A stretch of DNA of 64,000 nucleotides from Desmodesmus armatus (Eukaryota; Chlorophyta; Chlorophyceae; Sphaeropleales; Scenedesmaceae). The stretch covers positions 1 to 64,000 of the forward strand of contig VIIQ02000717.1 of the NCBI GenBank assembly GCA_007449985.2, written 5' to 3'. The notes under the pieces are model-generated. The model was not told the DNA's origin, did not search any database, and saw only the letters and a list, made by a program, of their open reading frames with translations. This document shows, piece after piece, positions 1-7,874 of this stretch; position 1 is the stretch's first letter; each line of letters starts with the position of its first letter. Both the position numbers and the translations under genes were made by a program.

Positions 1-418
1 CCTGCCCATGCAGAAGGCCATGTCGTGTGCGGAGGCGGAGTACGACTGCTGCACTGCGTTGCGGAGACTGGGGCGTTATGCAAACAACAGTCAACTGAAA
101 GAAAACTTGTGCGGGAAAGAACACAGCGCAGTGCTGTGGCAATGCGCAACACCTGCGAAATGTGCGCTACTTGTTATAACAGCGGGTCAATATCAGCAGT
201 CAATGGCCCACGATCGTCCACTTCAATGCTGGTGATATATCTCATATCTCCAAAACCAAACTCTCAACATGCTTAGGCGCGTAGGGTTTTTCTTCACATG
301 TTGCTGCTGTAGTGGGACAGCAGTCTTTAGATCACATACCACTAGGGTCCTCTGTGGGTACCAGTATACGCAAACAAGTTCCAGAACTCGTTTATTTCCA
401 AGATCAAGCCCTTTCCAG
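1..418. other. Left flank of the gypsy-type element, no gene seen
   Basis: No coding region is recognised. This stretch lies just downstream (minus sense) of the last integrase frame, so it should hold the polypurine tract and the start of a 3' LTR. I found no convincing match between it and the sequence right of the gag gene, so the LTR cannot be delimited. The 3' LTR may be diverged or cut by the window edge. Confidence 0.4.
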
Positions 419-1270
419 TCAGTCCGATGACCCAAAGGGTGCTAGCCTGTTGTTTGCACAGGCCCACTGCTTGTGCTGGGCATCCTCAAGCAGTGCCCTG
501 GAGTTGCTGAGATACTTCACCAGTAGGTAGGGCCCTCGATAGCATTGACCTTGGCCAGCTTGTTTTTGGGAGGGCAGAACATCAGCACCAGACTGCCAGG
601 TGGCATAGCATCTTCTGGTGCAGGCACGTGCAGGTGGCGTGCCTTGAAGTCCCTTCTTTTGTTTGGCTTGTGAACGTAGTATGTTGTTCTCCAGTGTTTG
701 GTGCAGGTCAGTCTTGTGAGCGTTGCGTTGCTTGATAAGTCGCCTGGTGCCTTGGTCCAGCATTTGATCCAGCCCATCATCTTCCTCTTCCTCGTCTGTT
801 GCTGCAGGTGGGGATTGTGCCGATGTCCCAGCCGCTGCTGTGGCTGCTGTTGCTGGGGTGGTGCGGCGAGTGCGTGGCCTACTGGAAGGCCCAGCTTGGT
901 CAGTAGTTGGGGATTGTGCCGATGTCCCAGCCGCTGCTGTGGCTGCTGTTGCTGGGGTGGTGCGGCGAGTGCGTGGCCTACTGGAAGGCCCAGCTTGGTC
1001 AGTAGTTGGGGCTGGAGGGCCGCGGCGTTGTGCAGGTAGGATAGGATTCCTGCCAGTGTTGACGTAGAAGGGAGAGAACCCAGTAGTAGAATGCACCGCA
1101 CTTCGAAGTCCTAGCAGTACCAAAGGTAGTTTTTCATCCCAAGCGTGGGGGTTGTCTCCCACTGTCTTCTGCAGGCCATGGAGAATGGTCTTGACTGCTG
1201 CTTCTGCTTGTCCATTGGACTGCGGATTGTAGGCGGCTGTTTGTAGGTGCTCTACGCCAAGTTCCTTCAT
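419..1270 (-). CDS. int: Integrase, end of catalytic core and C-terminal tail
   Basis: A 283-residue frame that continues the integrase core: Y-N-P-Q-S-N-G-Q-A-E carries the third catalytic residue (Glu), followed by the helix typical of the family. A low-complexity T/A/R-rich insert contains a 33-residue unit present twice in tandem. The end (Y-R-G-P-Y-L-L-V-K-Y-L, then N-N-R-L-A-P-F) resembles the C-terminal beta-barrel of gypsy integrases. Two more one-base shifts (near 650 and 530) are suggested because an alternative frame gives a better K-N-K-L-A-K-V-N-A-I-E-G-P reading between them. No chromodomain is recognised. Confidence 0.8.
   Translation of the reverse strand: MKELGVEHLQTAAYNPQSNGQAEAAVKTILHGLQKTVGDNPHAWDEKLPLVLLGLRSAVHSTTGFSPFYVNTGRNPILPAQRRGPPAPTTDQAGPSSRPRTRRTTPATAATAAAGTSAQSPTTDQAGPSSRPRTRRTTPATAATAAAGTSAQSPPAATDEEEEDDGLDQMLDQGTRRLIKQRNAHKTDLHQTLENNILRSQAKQKKGLQGTPPARACTRRCYATWQSGADVLPSQKQAGQGQCYRGPYLLVKYLSNSRALLEDAQHKQWACANNRLAPFGSSD
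811..1008 (-). repeat. Two tandem 99-bp units in the integrase tail
   Basis: Positions 811-909 and 910-1008 are the same 99-bp sequence by direct reading. This adds exactly 33 residues in frame to the T/A/R-rich insert. The copies look identical, so the duplication is recent. Confidence 0.9.
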
Positions 1271-2115
1271 GAGGTCTTGAAACCAAATTGAAACTCTTTG
1301 CCTCCATCACTGATGATGGTTTTTGGTGTGCCGTGGTTGGCGATGATTTGGTTCATAACAAAGCGGCACATAGTATCGGCATCCAGCTTAGGGACTGCTT
1401 GCGCCTCCACATACTTGCTCATGCCATCGATGCCAACACACAGGAATCGGCAGCCGTTGCGGGTGGGTGGGTAGGGGCCCATTGAATCAAGACTGACCCT
1501 TTCCCACAACTGGCTGGGGGGCAGAGGCTTGAGCTCTGGTTGGAACTTGAACAGGGTCTTGTGGCGGAGGCAGTCCACACAGTTGCGTAGGCGTTGCTTG
1601 ACTTGGTTGTAGATGCCACGCCAGTAGTAACGGGAAAGCAGGATGCTGCACAGTTTGGTGGTGCCGAGGTGTCCCAGGTCCAGATGCATTTGGTCGATCA
1701 GGGTCTCTCTTGCTGCAGGGGAGGGTACTTCTCGGTCGGTTGTGTACTTGCCCGAGGGGCGGAAGTACAGCTTGTGGTTGTCGTTGCACCAGCGGTAGTT
1801 GGCGGCTCTCTTGTCAATACGCTTCATTTCCCTGCTGAGTAATACATCGTCGTCTGGCAGAAGATCCACGTTGTACTGCTCTGTTTGCAGGTACTGCATC
1901 GTGGCTTGATCCTCCCATACCTCCAAGATGGCGCCTGTGACAGAGGCTGCTTCGTCTTGGTCTGATTCAGTGTCGGCTTCTTCAGGTGGGTCGGGGGTGT
2001 CCTGGGTTAGGCTTGGGGAATCATGAAAGCGGCTTGGGGCCTTGCCCTGGGGCTGGCTGGCTGCTGGTAACTCCTGGTGTTTGTCAGTAGCGCTTGAGGG
2101 CTGCAGGTCTGACAT
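1267..2115 (-). CDS. int: Integrase, zinc-binding and first part of catalytic domain
   Basis: A 282-residue frame. An acidic N-terminal leader is followed by the HHCC zinc-binding domain (M-H-L-D-L-G-H-L-G, then N-C-V-D-C-L about 35 residues later). The catalytic core then begins with Asp in V-S-L-D-S-M-G-P-Y and a second Asp in I-I-S-D-G-G-K-E-F. The frame ends a few residues later by a one-base shift at about 1270; the third catalytic residue lies in the next frame. Integrase inserts the cDNA into host chromosomes. Its position after RNase H supports the Ty3/gypsy assignment. Confidence 0.9.
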   Translation of the reverse strand: MSDLQPSSATDKHQELPAASQPQGKAPSRFHDSPSLTQDTPDPPEEADTESDQDEAASVTGAILEVWEDQATMQYLQTEQYNVDLLPDDDVLLSREMKRIDKRAANYRWCNDNHKLYFRPSGKYTTDREVPSPAARETLIDQMHLDLGHLGTTKLCSILLSRYYWRGIYNQVKQRLRNCVDCLRHKTLFKFQPELKPLPPSQLWERVSLDSMGPYPPTRNGCRFLCVGIDGMSKYVEAQAVPKLDADTMCRFVMNQIIANHGTPKTIISDGGKEFQFGFKTS

Positions 2116-2225
2116 GCCACTTCCAGTGGGTGGGGCAGGGTATCAGGCGCTCCTTGTAACACACACTCATCGCAGTACCAATTGCCCGATGGTACTCCCA
2201 CCAGGCCCACGCAGTAGTGTGACAC
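2007..2225 (-). CDS. Second half of the PHD finger, shifted frame
   Basis: This frame supplies the missing part of the zinc finger begun in the preceding pol frame: H-Y-C-V-G-L, then S-G-N-W-Y-C-D-E-C. Together the two frames give a C4-H-C3 arrangement with the conserved aromatic before the last Cys pair, as in canonical PHD fingers, which commonly bind histone H3 tails. The break is a single-base shift within about 15 nt of the C-D-K-G motif. It sits between the kinase region and integrase. In chromatin-targeted retrotransposons, chromodomains usually sit at the integrase C-terminus, so a PHD here would be a different targeting solution (inference). Confidence 0.75.
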   Translation of the reverse strand: MSHYCVGLVGVPSGNWYCDECVLQGAPDTLPHPLEVACQTCSPQALLTNTRSYQQPASPRARPQAAFMIPQA

Positions 2226-5200
2226 CCCTTATCACATCGGTGGCATAGTAGCAGGTTGACCCAGTCGTGGGGTGACCCACAGACGCTGCAGGGTAGGTCG
2301 GAGGGTATTTTGTGTCGCTGGTAACTGCTTGGGCTTCTGTAGTTGCCCAGTTCTGCATGTTTTCCACTGCCAGCTTGGCCGTTCTTCGCGGGGCCGTCAT
2401 ACATATTCATCTGCTCTGGGGAATCCCGGGGGTGGGAGCTCTTCTCTTGGTGTGGTAGGCAGCTGGCCAGTCTGAGAGCTGGCTCCGGTCGGGTGTTGTG
2501 CTCAGGCCCCATTGGTAGGACTGAGCCATGCTCCAAAGTCATGGTGTTGGGGTTGTGCAGGCTGACGCCACAGGGTATGGTAGGGCGTAGTCTGACCAGT
2601 CTAATCCAGCTGTCCAACATGTAGGCCTCATTGGTGAAGGCTTGGGTCCAGGGAAAGGTAGTGTCGCTTTTTAGTAGGGTCTGGTTGAACCTGACCGGGT
2701 CCTGTGCTTCCATCTCTGCTGCCTTGAAGGTAGCATACTGCTCTGTGTCCACATACACAACTTCGGTGCCGTCTGTGTTCACCTGCTGTACTTGCAGGGC
2801 TGGTAGGGCTTTCTTGGGCGCCACTGCCAGCAGAACGTTTGCACCGGGCGCGCTGGAGAGCCATGGCCCCAAGGCTGCATACAAGTCCAAGGCGTGAAGA
2901 TTGTTGATGCGGTGACTGGTGCTCACTGGGGAGCCAAAGCGGTGCTCGTATTGTGCTTGGAACAGTGGTGAGTAGGCAAAGGTGCCCGGGCCTCCTTGAA
3001 AGAGTATTGGAACCTCGCTGTCCTGATGGAACAGCAGGTGTGAAGGTCCACTCAGGAAGTCCAATGGTGTCAGGTCCAGCGGGGACGGGGGTGAGGGCTC
3101 CCTGGATTGGTATTCTTGGGGTGGGGCATTGTGTAGTAACAGGCGGTTGCCTGAGCCGCTTGCATGGCTTGGGGGCACTCCTTCTGTGCATACCAGTAGC
3201 TGATCGGGGCACAGTCGCAATAAGTAGGGGTCGCAAGTAGTAAGTAGCTTGTCAGGTCCAAGTAGTCGCGCCAGATTGGGAAACTCAGCAATAGTGTAGG
3301 GAGCCTTGGTAGTTGACCACAGGCTGTAGTAGTTGTTGTGGCTGTTGGGTAGTTCAAAGGCCTCATGTAGTAGTTCCACAGCACGTTTGACGGCTGCAAA
3401 CACCGTGTCCTCGTCTTGGTTGGCGTTGATTGTTACTGTCACTCCAGGGAACCGGTGGACTGCTGTATCATACTGGCGGTGGAGCTTCTTCAAGTAGTCC
3501 AAGGTTAGGGCGGCTTCCTCCGGGCGCTGGCGAGCTTGGGCTCTGGTAAGACAGGTCTCTGGGTCGGTTTGTAGGTAGATAAGGGTTGTTGGCAGGGCGT
3601 TGTCCAGGACTGGGTGCATATGATGCGCAGTCTGTTGAACCACCCTTTCATAGCTAGCAGGGAGGCCTTGCACAGGCAGGAACACTGCCAAGCTGCTCCA
3701 GGGACTCCGTTCCATGATGATGTAGGGAGCCGCTATGGGGTGTGGAACACGTAGGGCATATGCATTGAGCACTGCCTGCTGCAATACTGCTGCATGGGCA
3801 GGGTCTGTATCGCCAGACGTGTAGTGCTGGTCCAGAAGGTGTTGCCAGTCGGCTACGGGCTCTGGTAGTATATGCCAGTTGCTCCACCAGGGTAGTGCTT
3901 GTATCTCCTGTAGTTTTCTGAGCACTGTGCTCTTGCCGCTGCCAATGTTGCCTTCAATGGCGATACGCGCAGGGCCAGGGAGGCCTGCCATTCTGCTGGG
4001 TGAATCAAGGCTCAGTGGGAGGGTGGAGTCGTGCTCCACAGGAGGGGCTTCCTCGTGGTCAAGTGGCGGGGTCTCAGAGTGCCCTTGCTCTGTGGAGTCC
4101 AAGGGATTGGCGTGGTCGTTGTTGCCCGCAGGCGTGGCTGGGTAGGTGTCGGTCTTGTCTTCAGAGGTGAGAAACTGCTCCAGGTTGCGGTCGTGGGTGT
4201 CGGTCTTGAACTCAGGGGGTTCTGGGGGCAACCACTCACCAAAGGAGGGGGTTGGGCTGTTGGCCGGGTCCTCAAAGGCAGCGGTTGCTGTGTCGGGGTG
4301 GCATGGGGTGCTGATGGAGTCGAGGGTCAGCACCTCATCGAAGTGGTTGTAGTCAGTAGGGTCAGGATCGGGACAGTCATCAAGGGCTGGGGCCTTGGTG
4401 GCGCTGGTAGGTGTCTCAGGGCTTTCGTCGCTGTCATGTCGCGGGTCTCGGGAGAGGGCATCTGCGGCCAGGTGGTGGATACCCTTACGATACTGGATCG
4501 TAAAGGGCATAAACTCCTGTAGCCTCAGGCTCCACCTGGCTAACTTGCCTTGCAGGTTGGGTGATGTCAGCAGCCAGCGGAGGGCGTGGTGGTCAACCAC
4601 TACAGTGAAGGGGTGCTCAGCAGCCCACAGGAAGTCCCTCCACTGCTCTGTGACGGCGCTGACAACGGCATAACATTCCAGGTGGGTGATTGCCCAGTTG
4701 GCTTGTGTAGGAGTAAGCTTCTTGCTGTGGTAGGCGACGGCGTAGTGCTTGCCGTCCTCGTCGCACTGGGTCAGCACAGCGCCCACTGCCTTCTGGGAGG
4801 CATCCGTGTGGACGTGAAACGGCTTGGTGAAGTCGGGACGTCGTAGGATAGGATAGTCCATCAGCTTGCTCTTGAGGGTGTCGAAGGCATCCTGTTGCTC
4901 AGGACCCCACTCAAACTTCTTGGTTTTGCCCATGACACGGGTGAGGGGCTCTGCAATTTCTGCAAAGCCTCTGATGAATCGCCTATAGAACGAACATAGG
5001 CCAACAAAGCTGGCTACTGCCTTTTTGGGGTTGCTTTTTGATTTGTAAGGCTCTTGGCGCAGTGCAACTGCTTCTATCAGCCGGGGGTCACAGCCTAGGC
5101 CCTTCTCTGAAATGCAGAAGCCTAAGAAGGTGCAGTGGCTGGTGGCAAAGCGGCACTTGGTGCTGGACAGCCGCAGGTTGGCAGCACGTAGCGACTCAAA

Positions 5201-5725
5201 CACAGCAGTCAGGTGAGCAACATGCTCATCAAGAGTGCGGCTGTAGATCACCACATCATCTAGGTACACAAACGCATAGTTGCCGACATGCTCTTGTAAC
5301 ACCTGATTCATCAGGCGCATGAAGAAAGATGGGCAACCTGTCAAGCCAAAGGGAGCCTTCAGGAACTGGTACAAGCGGTGCCCGAAGGGGCACGCAAACG
5401 CTGTCTTCTCAATGCTGTTGTGCGGATCCTTACCATCCTTGCCTGCCATGGGCACTTGCAGGTACCCCGAGTGTAAATCAATTACACTGAAATACCTGGC
5501 AGGCCCTATGTTGTACAAGATATCATTCATCAGAGGTAAGGGGTAGGCGTCCTTCTTGGTGACGCTGTTGAGCTTTCGATAATCCACCACTGCACGGGTG
5601 GCACCTCCCTTCTTGGGTACTAGGTGCAAGGGGGCTGACCAAGGGGAGTTGCTGGGTTCTATGATGCCCAGTTCCAGCCATTGCTCTACATGCTTCTTCA
5701 GCTCTTCTTGTTTTTTATATGGCAT
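2084..5725 (-). CDS. pol: Pol: reverse transcriptase, RNase H, deoxynucleoside kinase-like domain, start of PHD finger
   Basis: A single 1213-residue frame. RT covers about residues 15-190, with catalytic Asp83 in V-I-D-L-H-S-G-Y and the Y-L-D-D box at 154-157. RNase H covers about 303-428, with acidic residues D308, E350, D378 and D422. A new module starts at Met579, with P-loop G-N-I-G-S-G-K-S-T, E-P-V-A-D-W, E-R-S-P-W-S-S and a lid-like R-A-Q-A-R-Q-R-P-E-E stretch. These are the hallmarks of the deoxynucleoside kinase family (dCK/dGK/TK2/dNK), to about residue 794. Residues about 795-1130 match nothing I recognise. A PHD finger begins at Cys1146 and is cut by a one-base shift near 2220, after which this frame reads out of register to its stop. 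Inference: the kinase would phosphorylate deoxynucleosides to feed reverse transcription. Confidence 0.88.
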   Translation of the reverse strand: MPYKKQEELKKHVEQWLELGIIEPSNSPWSAPLHLVPKKGGATRAVVDYRKLNSVTKKDAYPLPLMNDILYNIGPARYFSVIDLHSGYLQVPMAGKDGKDPHNSIEKTAFACPFGHRLYQFLKAPFGLTGCPSFFMRLMNQVLQEHVGNYAFVYLDDVVIYSRTLDEHVAHLTAVFESLRAANLRLSSTKCRFATSHCTFLGFCISEKGLGCDPRLIEAVALRQEPYKSKSNPKKAVASFVGLCSFYRRFIRGFAEIAEPLTRVMGKTKKFEWGPEQQDAFDTLKSKLMDYPILRRPDFTKPFHVHTDASQKAVGAVLTQCDEDGKHYAVAYHSKKLTPTQANWAITHLECYAVVSAVTEQWRDFLWAAEHPFTVVVDHHALRWLLTSPNLQGKLARWSLRLQEFMPFTIQYRKGIHHLAADALSRDPRHDSDESPETPTSATKAPALDDCPDPDPTDYNHFDEVLTLDSISTPCHPDTATAAFEDPANSPTPSFGEWLPPEPPEFKTDTHDRNLEQFLTSEDKTDTYPATPAGNNDHANPLDSTEQGHSETPPLDHEEAPPVEHDSTLPLSLDSPSRMAGLPGPARIAIEGNIGSGKSTVLRKLQEIQALPWWSNWHILPEPVADWQHLLDQHYTSGDTDPAHAAVLQQAVLNAYALRVPHPIAAPYIIMERSPWSSLAVFLPVQGLPASYERVVQQTAHHMHPVLDNALPTTLIYLQTDPETCLTRAQARQRPEEAALTLDYLKKLHRQYDTAVHRFPGVTVTINANQDEDTVFAAVKRAVELLHEAFELPNSHNNYYSLWSTTKAPYTIAEFPNLARLLGPDKLLTTCDPYLLRLCPDQLLVCTEGVPPSHASGSGNRLLLHNAPPQEYQSREPSPPSPLDLTPLDFLSGPSHLLFHQDSEVPILFQGGPGTFAYSPLFQAQYEHRFGSPVSTSHRINNLHALDLYAALGPWLSSAPGANVLLAVAPKKALPALQVQQVNTDGTEVVYVDTEQYATFKAAEMEAQDPVRFNQTLLKSDTTFPWTQAFTNEAYMLDSWIRLVRLRPTIPCGVSLHNPNTMTLEHGSVLPMGPEHNTRPEPALRLASCLPHQEKSSHPRDSPEQMNMYDGPAKNGQAGSGKHAELGNYRSPSSYQRHKIPSDLPCSVCGSPHDWVNLLLCHRCDKGCHTTAWAWWEYHRAIGTAMSVCYKERLIPCPTHWKWHVRPAALKRY

Positions 5726-5742
5726 CCTGTAGTAGTTTTGCT

Positions 5743-6036
5743 TTAGGGGTTTGCATCTCCGGTGTCAATGGAGAGGCTCCCATAGTTGCAGGTGCCCAAC
5801 TGAGTTGGGTGGAAGCAGAAAACGTCTGCATTCTGCTCCAACACACTCACGATCATGTCAAACTCTGCTGTGTCCAGGTTGGCGGCGTCTACCATACCAG
5901 ACAGAGAGAGGTGCCTGTTGTCACTGAGGAGGTCATCATCAGGAAATGGGCAGAGTTCGGCTCTGGTGGGTTGTAGAGGGCTCTGGGGAGGGCGGCTGGC
6001 TCGGGAATTCTGGGTGTTCTTGGGGTAGGGGCTCAT
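5743..6036 (-). CDS. Segment immediately upstream of reverse transcriptase
   Basis: A 97-residue frame whose end (S-I-D-T-G-D-A-N-P) is the typical entry to gypsy RT, where family members read roughly 'hIDTGdapP' before the first RT strand. The preceding A-E-F-D-M-I-V-S-V-L-E-Q-N-A-D-V-F segment also fits the RT-proximal linker. A stop follows directly in a C-rich run; moving one base continues into the RT frame that starts at 5725. This is therefore a frame break in the copy and not a separate gene. Confidence 0.7.
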   Translation of the reverse strand: MSPYPKNTQNSRASRPPQSPLQPTRAELCPFPDDDLLSDNRHLSLSGMVDAANLDTAEFDMIVSVLEQNADVFCFHPTQLGTCNYGSLSIDTGDANP

Positions 6037-7057
6037 ACATTCCCAGCCAATCTAGTGGGTGCAGGGTGTCGGGGTCTTGGTCTGGCTCGGATGTATCGCT
6101 GTCGGAGTCGCTTGCCAGGGAGGGCATGTCGCTGTCAGACAAGGGCTCTTCAAAGTAGCAGAAGGTGTCCACGGGGGAAGCTTCCATGTCGGTGGTCTCA
6201 TACACAGCTGGGCTTGGAGCTGGAGTCGTAGGGGTTGTATTGGAGGAGGAGGCTGTGCTTTCAGCCCTCTTTTCTAGCGGGGTGAGGTCACTCGCTGCAA
6301 TGGTCTCAGAGCAGAAGACCTCAGGTGCAGCGGGTGTTGCTTCAATCATGACGGTGTCTTCTGTGGGCTGAAGAAGGGTTGCCTGTTGGCGGCGGCGCAC
6401 AGGGGGCCGCTGCGGGGGGTTGTTAATACGATGGCCGGAAGGGTTTGCTGGGTTGCGGGGCCTGGGGGGCCGGGGGTGCTGGTCTCCAGAAGTCACCACT
6501 GTGTAGCGGCCAGGGCGGCCAGAAGTGAAGACGTGTGTTACGCCTGAGTCGCTGCGTTGTAGAGCTCCTCTTGCAGGCAGCTGGCGCCGATTGGGGCCTG
6601 GATTGCCTTGGGATAGCTCTGCAGGGGCGCTGCTGCTGTTGGTCTGGTGTGTCGGGGGAGTTCCTTGTCGCTCTTCAAACACAAACATCTCTGATGGGTC
6701 TACTGTTGTTGCAGGTGCCGATGCTGGAGTGGCCAGTGGGGTGGTCAAAGCCTTGGTTGGCGGCGGGGCCAAGAGTGAGGGCCACCCCTGAGGTACTGCA
6801 CTCAGGTCCAAGCTGGCTATGCGTTCGGCCTCATCACGGTCATAATGTGGGTAAGCACACTCAATCAGCCATGCCACGCGCTGAAGTAGCCTGTGGCGAG
6901 TGTTGGGCTGGTTTGGCTCGCTGATCTCATAGTGTTCAGGCTCAGCCAGCGCTCTGTCAAGGCTGAAAAGACTCTTGGCACTGGAAGGGACTGTAGCTCC
7001 CAAGGAGGCGGTGATCCAGGCATCAAGGGCGGAAGGCATACCACTAGGCAAAGCCAC
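5939..7057 (-). CDS. Pol linker segment carrying repeat motif copy 4, Pro/Ser/Thr-rich
   Basis: A 372-residue frame. Residues about 70-105 hold motif copy 4 (A-Y-P-H-Y-D..A-E-R-I-A-S-L-D..V-P-Q-G-W-P-S). The remainder is low-complexity: Pro/Thr/Ala-rich, then Arg/Pro-rich, then strongly acidic with S-D-S-D-S-D runs. Its predicted start is a GTG preceded by the previous frame, so it is almost certainly a continuation of pol. The reading passes to the 5743-6036 frame by another shift. Function unknown; it could be a flexible spacer or a particle-targeting region. Confidence 0.5.
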   Translation of the reverse strand: MALPSGMPSALDAWITASLGATVPSSAKSLFSLDRALAEPEHYEISEPNQPNTRHRLLQRVAWLIECAYPHYDRDEAERIASLDLSAVPQGWPSLLAPPPTKALTTPLATPASAPATTVDPSEMFVFEERQGTPPTHQTNSSSAPAELSQGNPGPNRRQLPARGALQRSDSGVTHVFTSGRPGRYTVVTSGDQHPRPPRPRNPANPSGHRINNPPQRPPVRRRQQATLLQPTEDTVMIEATPAAPEVFCSETIAASDLTPLEKRAESTASSSNTTPTTPAPSPAVYETTDMEASPVDTFCYFEEPLSDSDMPSLASDSDSDTSEPDQDPDTLHPLDWLGMYEPLPQEHPEFPSQPPSPEPSTTHQSRTLPIS

Positions 7058-7077
7058 TAGGTCTGTGCTAGCCAGCT

Positions 7078-7509
7078 TCAGGGGGTGACAGGCTCCATGT
7101 CATCCCCAAACGCTGCTAGCATCAGCCCGGCCAGGTAGCTGAGCATGCGGGGGTTATCAGTCAGAAGGCTGTGGGAATCAATGCTATCCCCTGCCTCTGG
7201 CTCGTCATACATGTAAATAAGCTCTGGTTCTGACTCGCTGCTGTCTGTTGCTGTGTGGTTGTCATCCACCAGGAGTAGGGGAGCCCTAGACAAGCCCATC
7301 TCTTCCTCAGCCCAAGATCCCAGCGCTGAATCATATCCCGCAGGTAAGTTGATAACATCAAGCTCTGCTAGGAACTGGGCTGTGTCACTCCTCAGGCCTG
7401 GAAAGGCTGAGGTGGAGAGAAGGGCCAGATGGCTGACTAGCTTTTTGTAACCCCACTCTGAGCTGTGAGGGGTGTTTTGGGTGTAGTTGGTAGCTGCTGA
7501 TCCAGGCAC
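7078..7509 (-). CDS. Pol linker segment carrying repeat motif copy 3
   Basis: A 143-residue frame that overlaps the preceding segment in another phase. It contains motif copy 3 (about residues 36-68: F-P-G-L..T-A-Q-F-L-A-E-L-D..L-P-A-G-Y). An acidic stretch rich in Glu, Asp and Ser follows. It ends at a stop at 7078, close to the start of the next long frame. No enzymatic motif is visible. It is best read as part of the unassigned protease-RT spacer. Confidence 0.5.
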   Translation of the reverse strand: MPGSAATNYTQNTPHSSEWGYKKLVSHLALLSTSAFPGLRSDTAQFLAELDVINLPAGYDSALGSWAEEEMGLSRAPLLLVDDNHTATDSSESEPELIYMYDEPEAGDSIDSHSLLTDNPRMLSYLAGLMLAAFGDDMEPVTP

Positions 7510-7874
7510 AGCATGCTGGCGGCTGTGGTGTCTGTTAAAGTTGTGTCTATCTCGTCAGAATCGGAGTACAGCCAGTCATTATGCAAAGCCTCAAACACAG
7601 AAGGGTAGCCTTGGGGCAGACCCGCTAAGTCTTTACCAGCTATTTCCATAGCTTTCTCAGGGGTGATTCCCATGTGGTTTGCTAGCATCAGGGAGGCAAA
7701 TTGCTTTTGCAGGGCTAGGCATGAAGCCAGGCCCTCGGTGCTACTATTTTCATGGCCAGGAGCATTAGGGGGCAGCTGTAGGTTGGAGAACAATGAAGGC
7801 TCACCCCTCAGCTGTCCATCCCTCAGGCGGCGCAGTTGGGTGGGTACCCATTCTTTTGGTGATTTTTGTGCCAT
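7437..7874 (-). CDS. Pol linker segment carrying repeat motif copy 2
   Basis: A 145-residue frame continuing from the protease frame after a shift near 7830. It holds the second copy of the recurring motif (about residues 68-98: A-M-E-I-A-G-K-D-L-A then L-P-Q-G-Y-P-S). The rest is hydrophilic. No known family is recognised. Matching motifs in the frames on either side argue that this is an internal piece of one large polyprotein and not an independent gene. Confidence 0.55.
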   Translation of the reverse strand: MAQKSPKEWVPTQLRRLRDGQLRGEPSLFSNLQLPPNAPGHENSSTEGLASCLALQKQFASLMLANHMGITPEKAMEIAGKDLAGLPQGYPSVFEALHNDWLYSDSDEIDTTLTDTTAASMLCLDQQLPTTPKTPLTAQSGVTKS

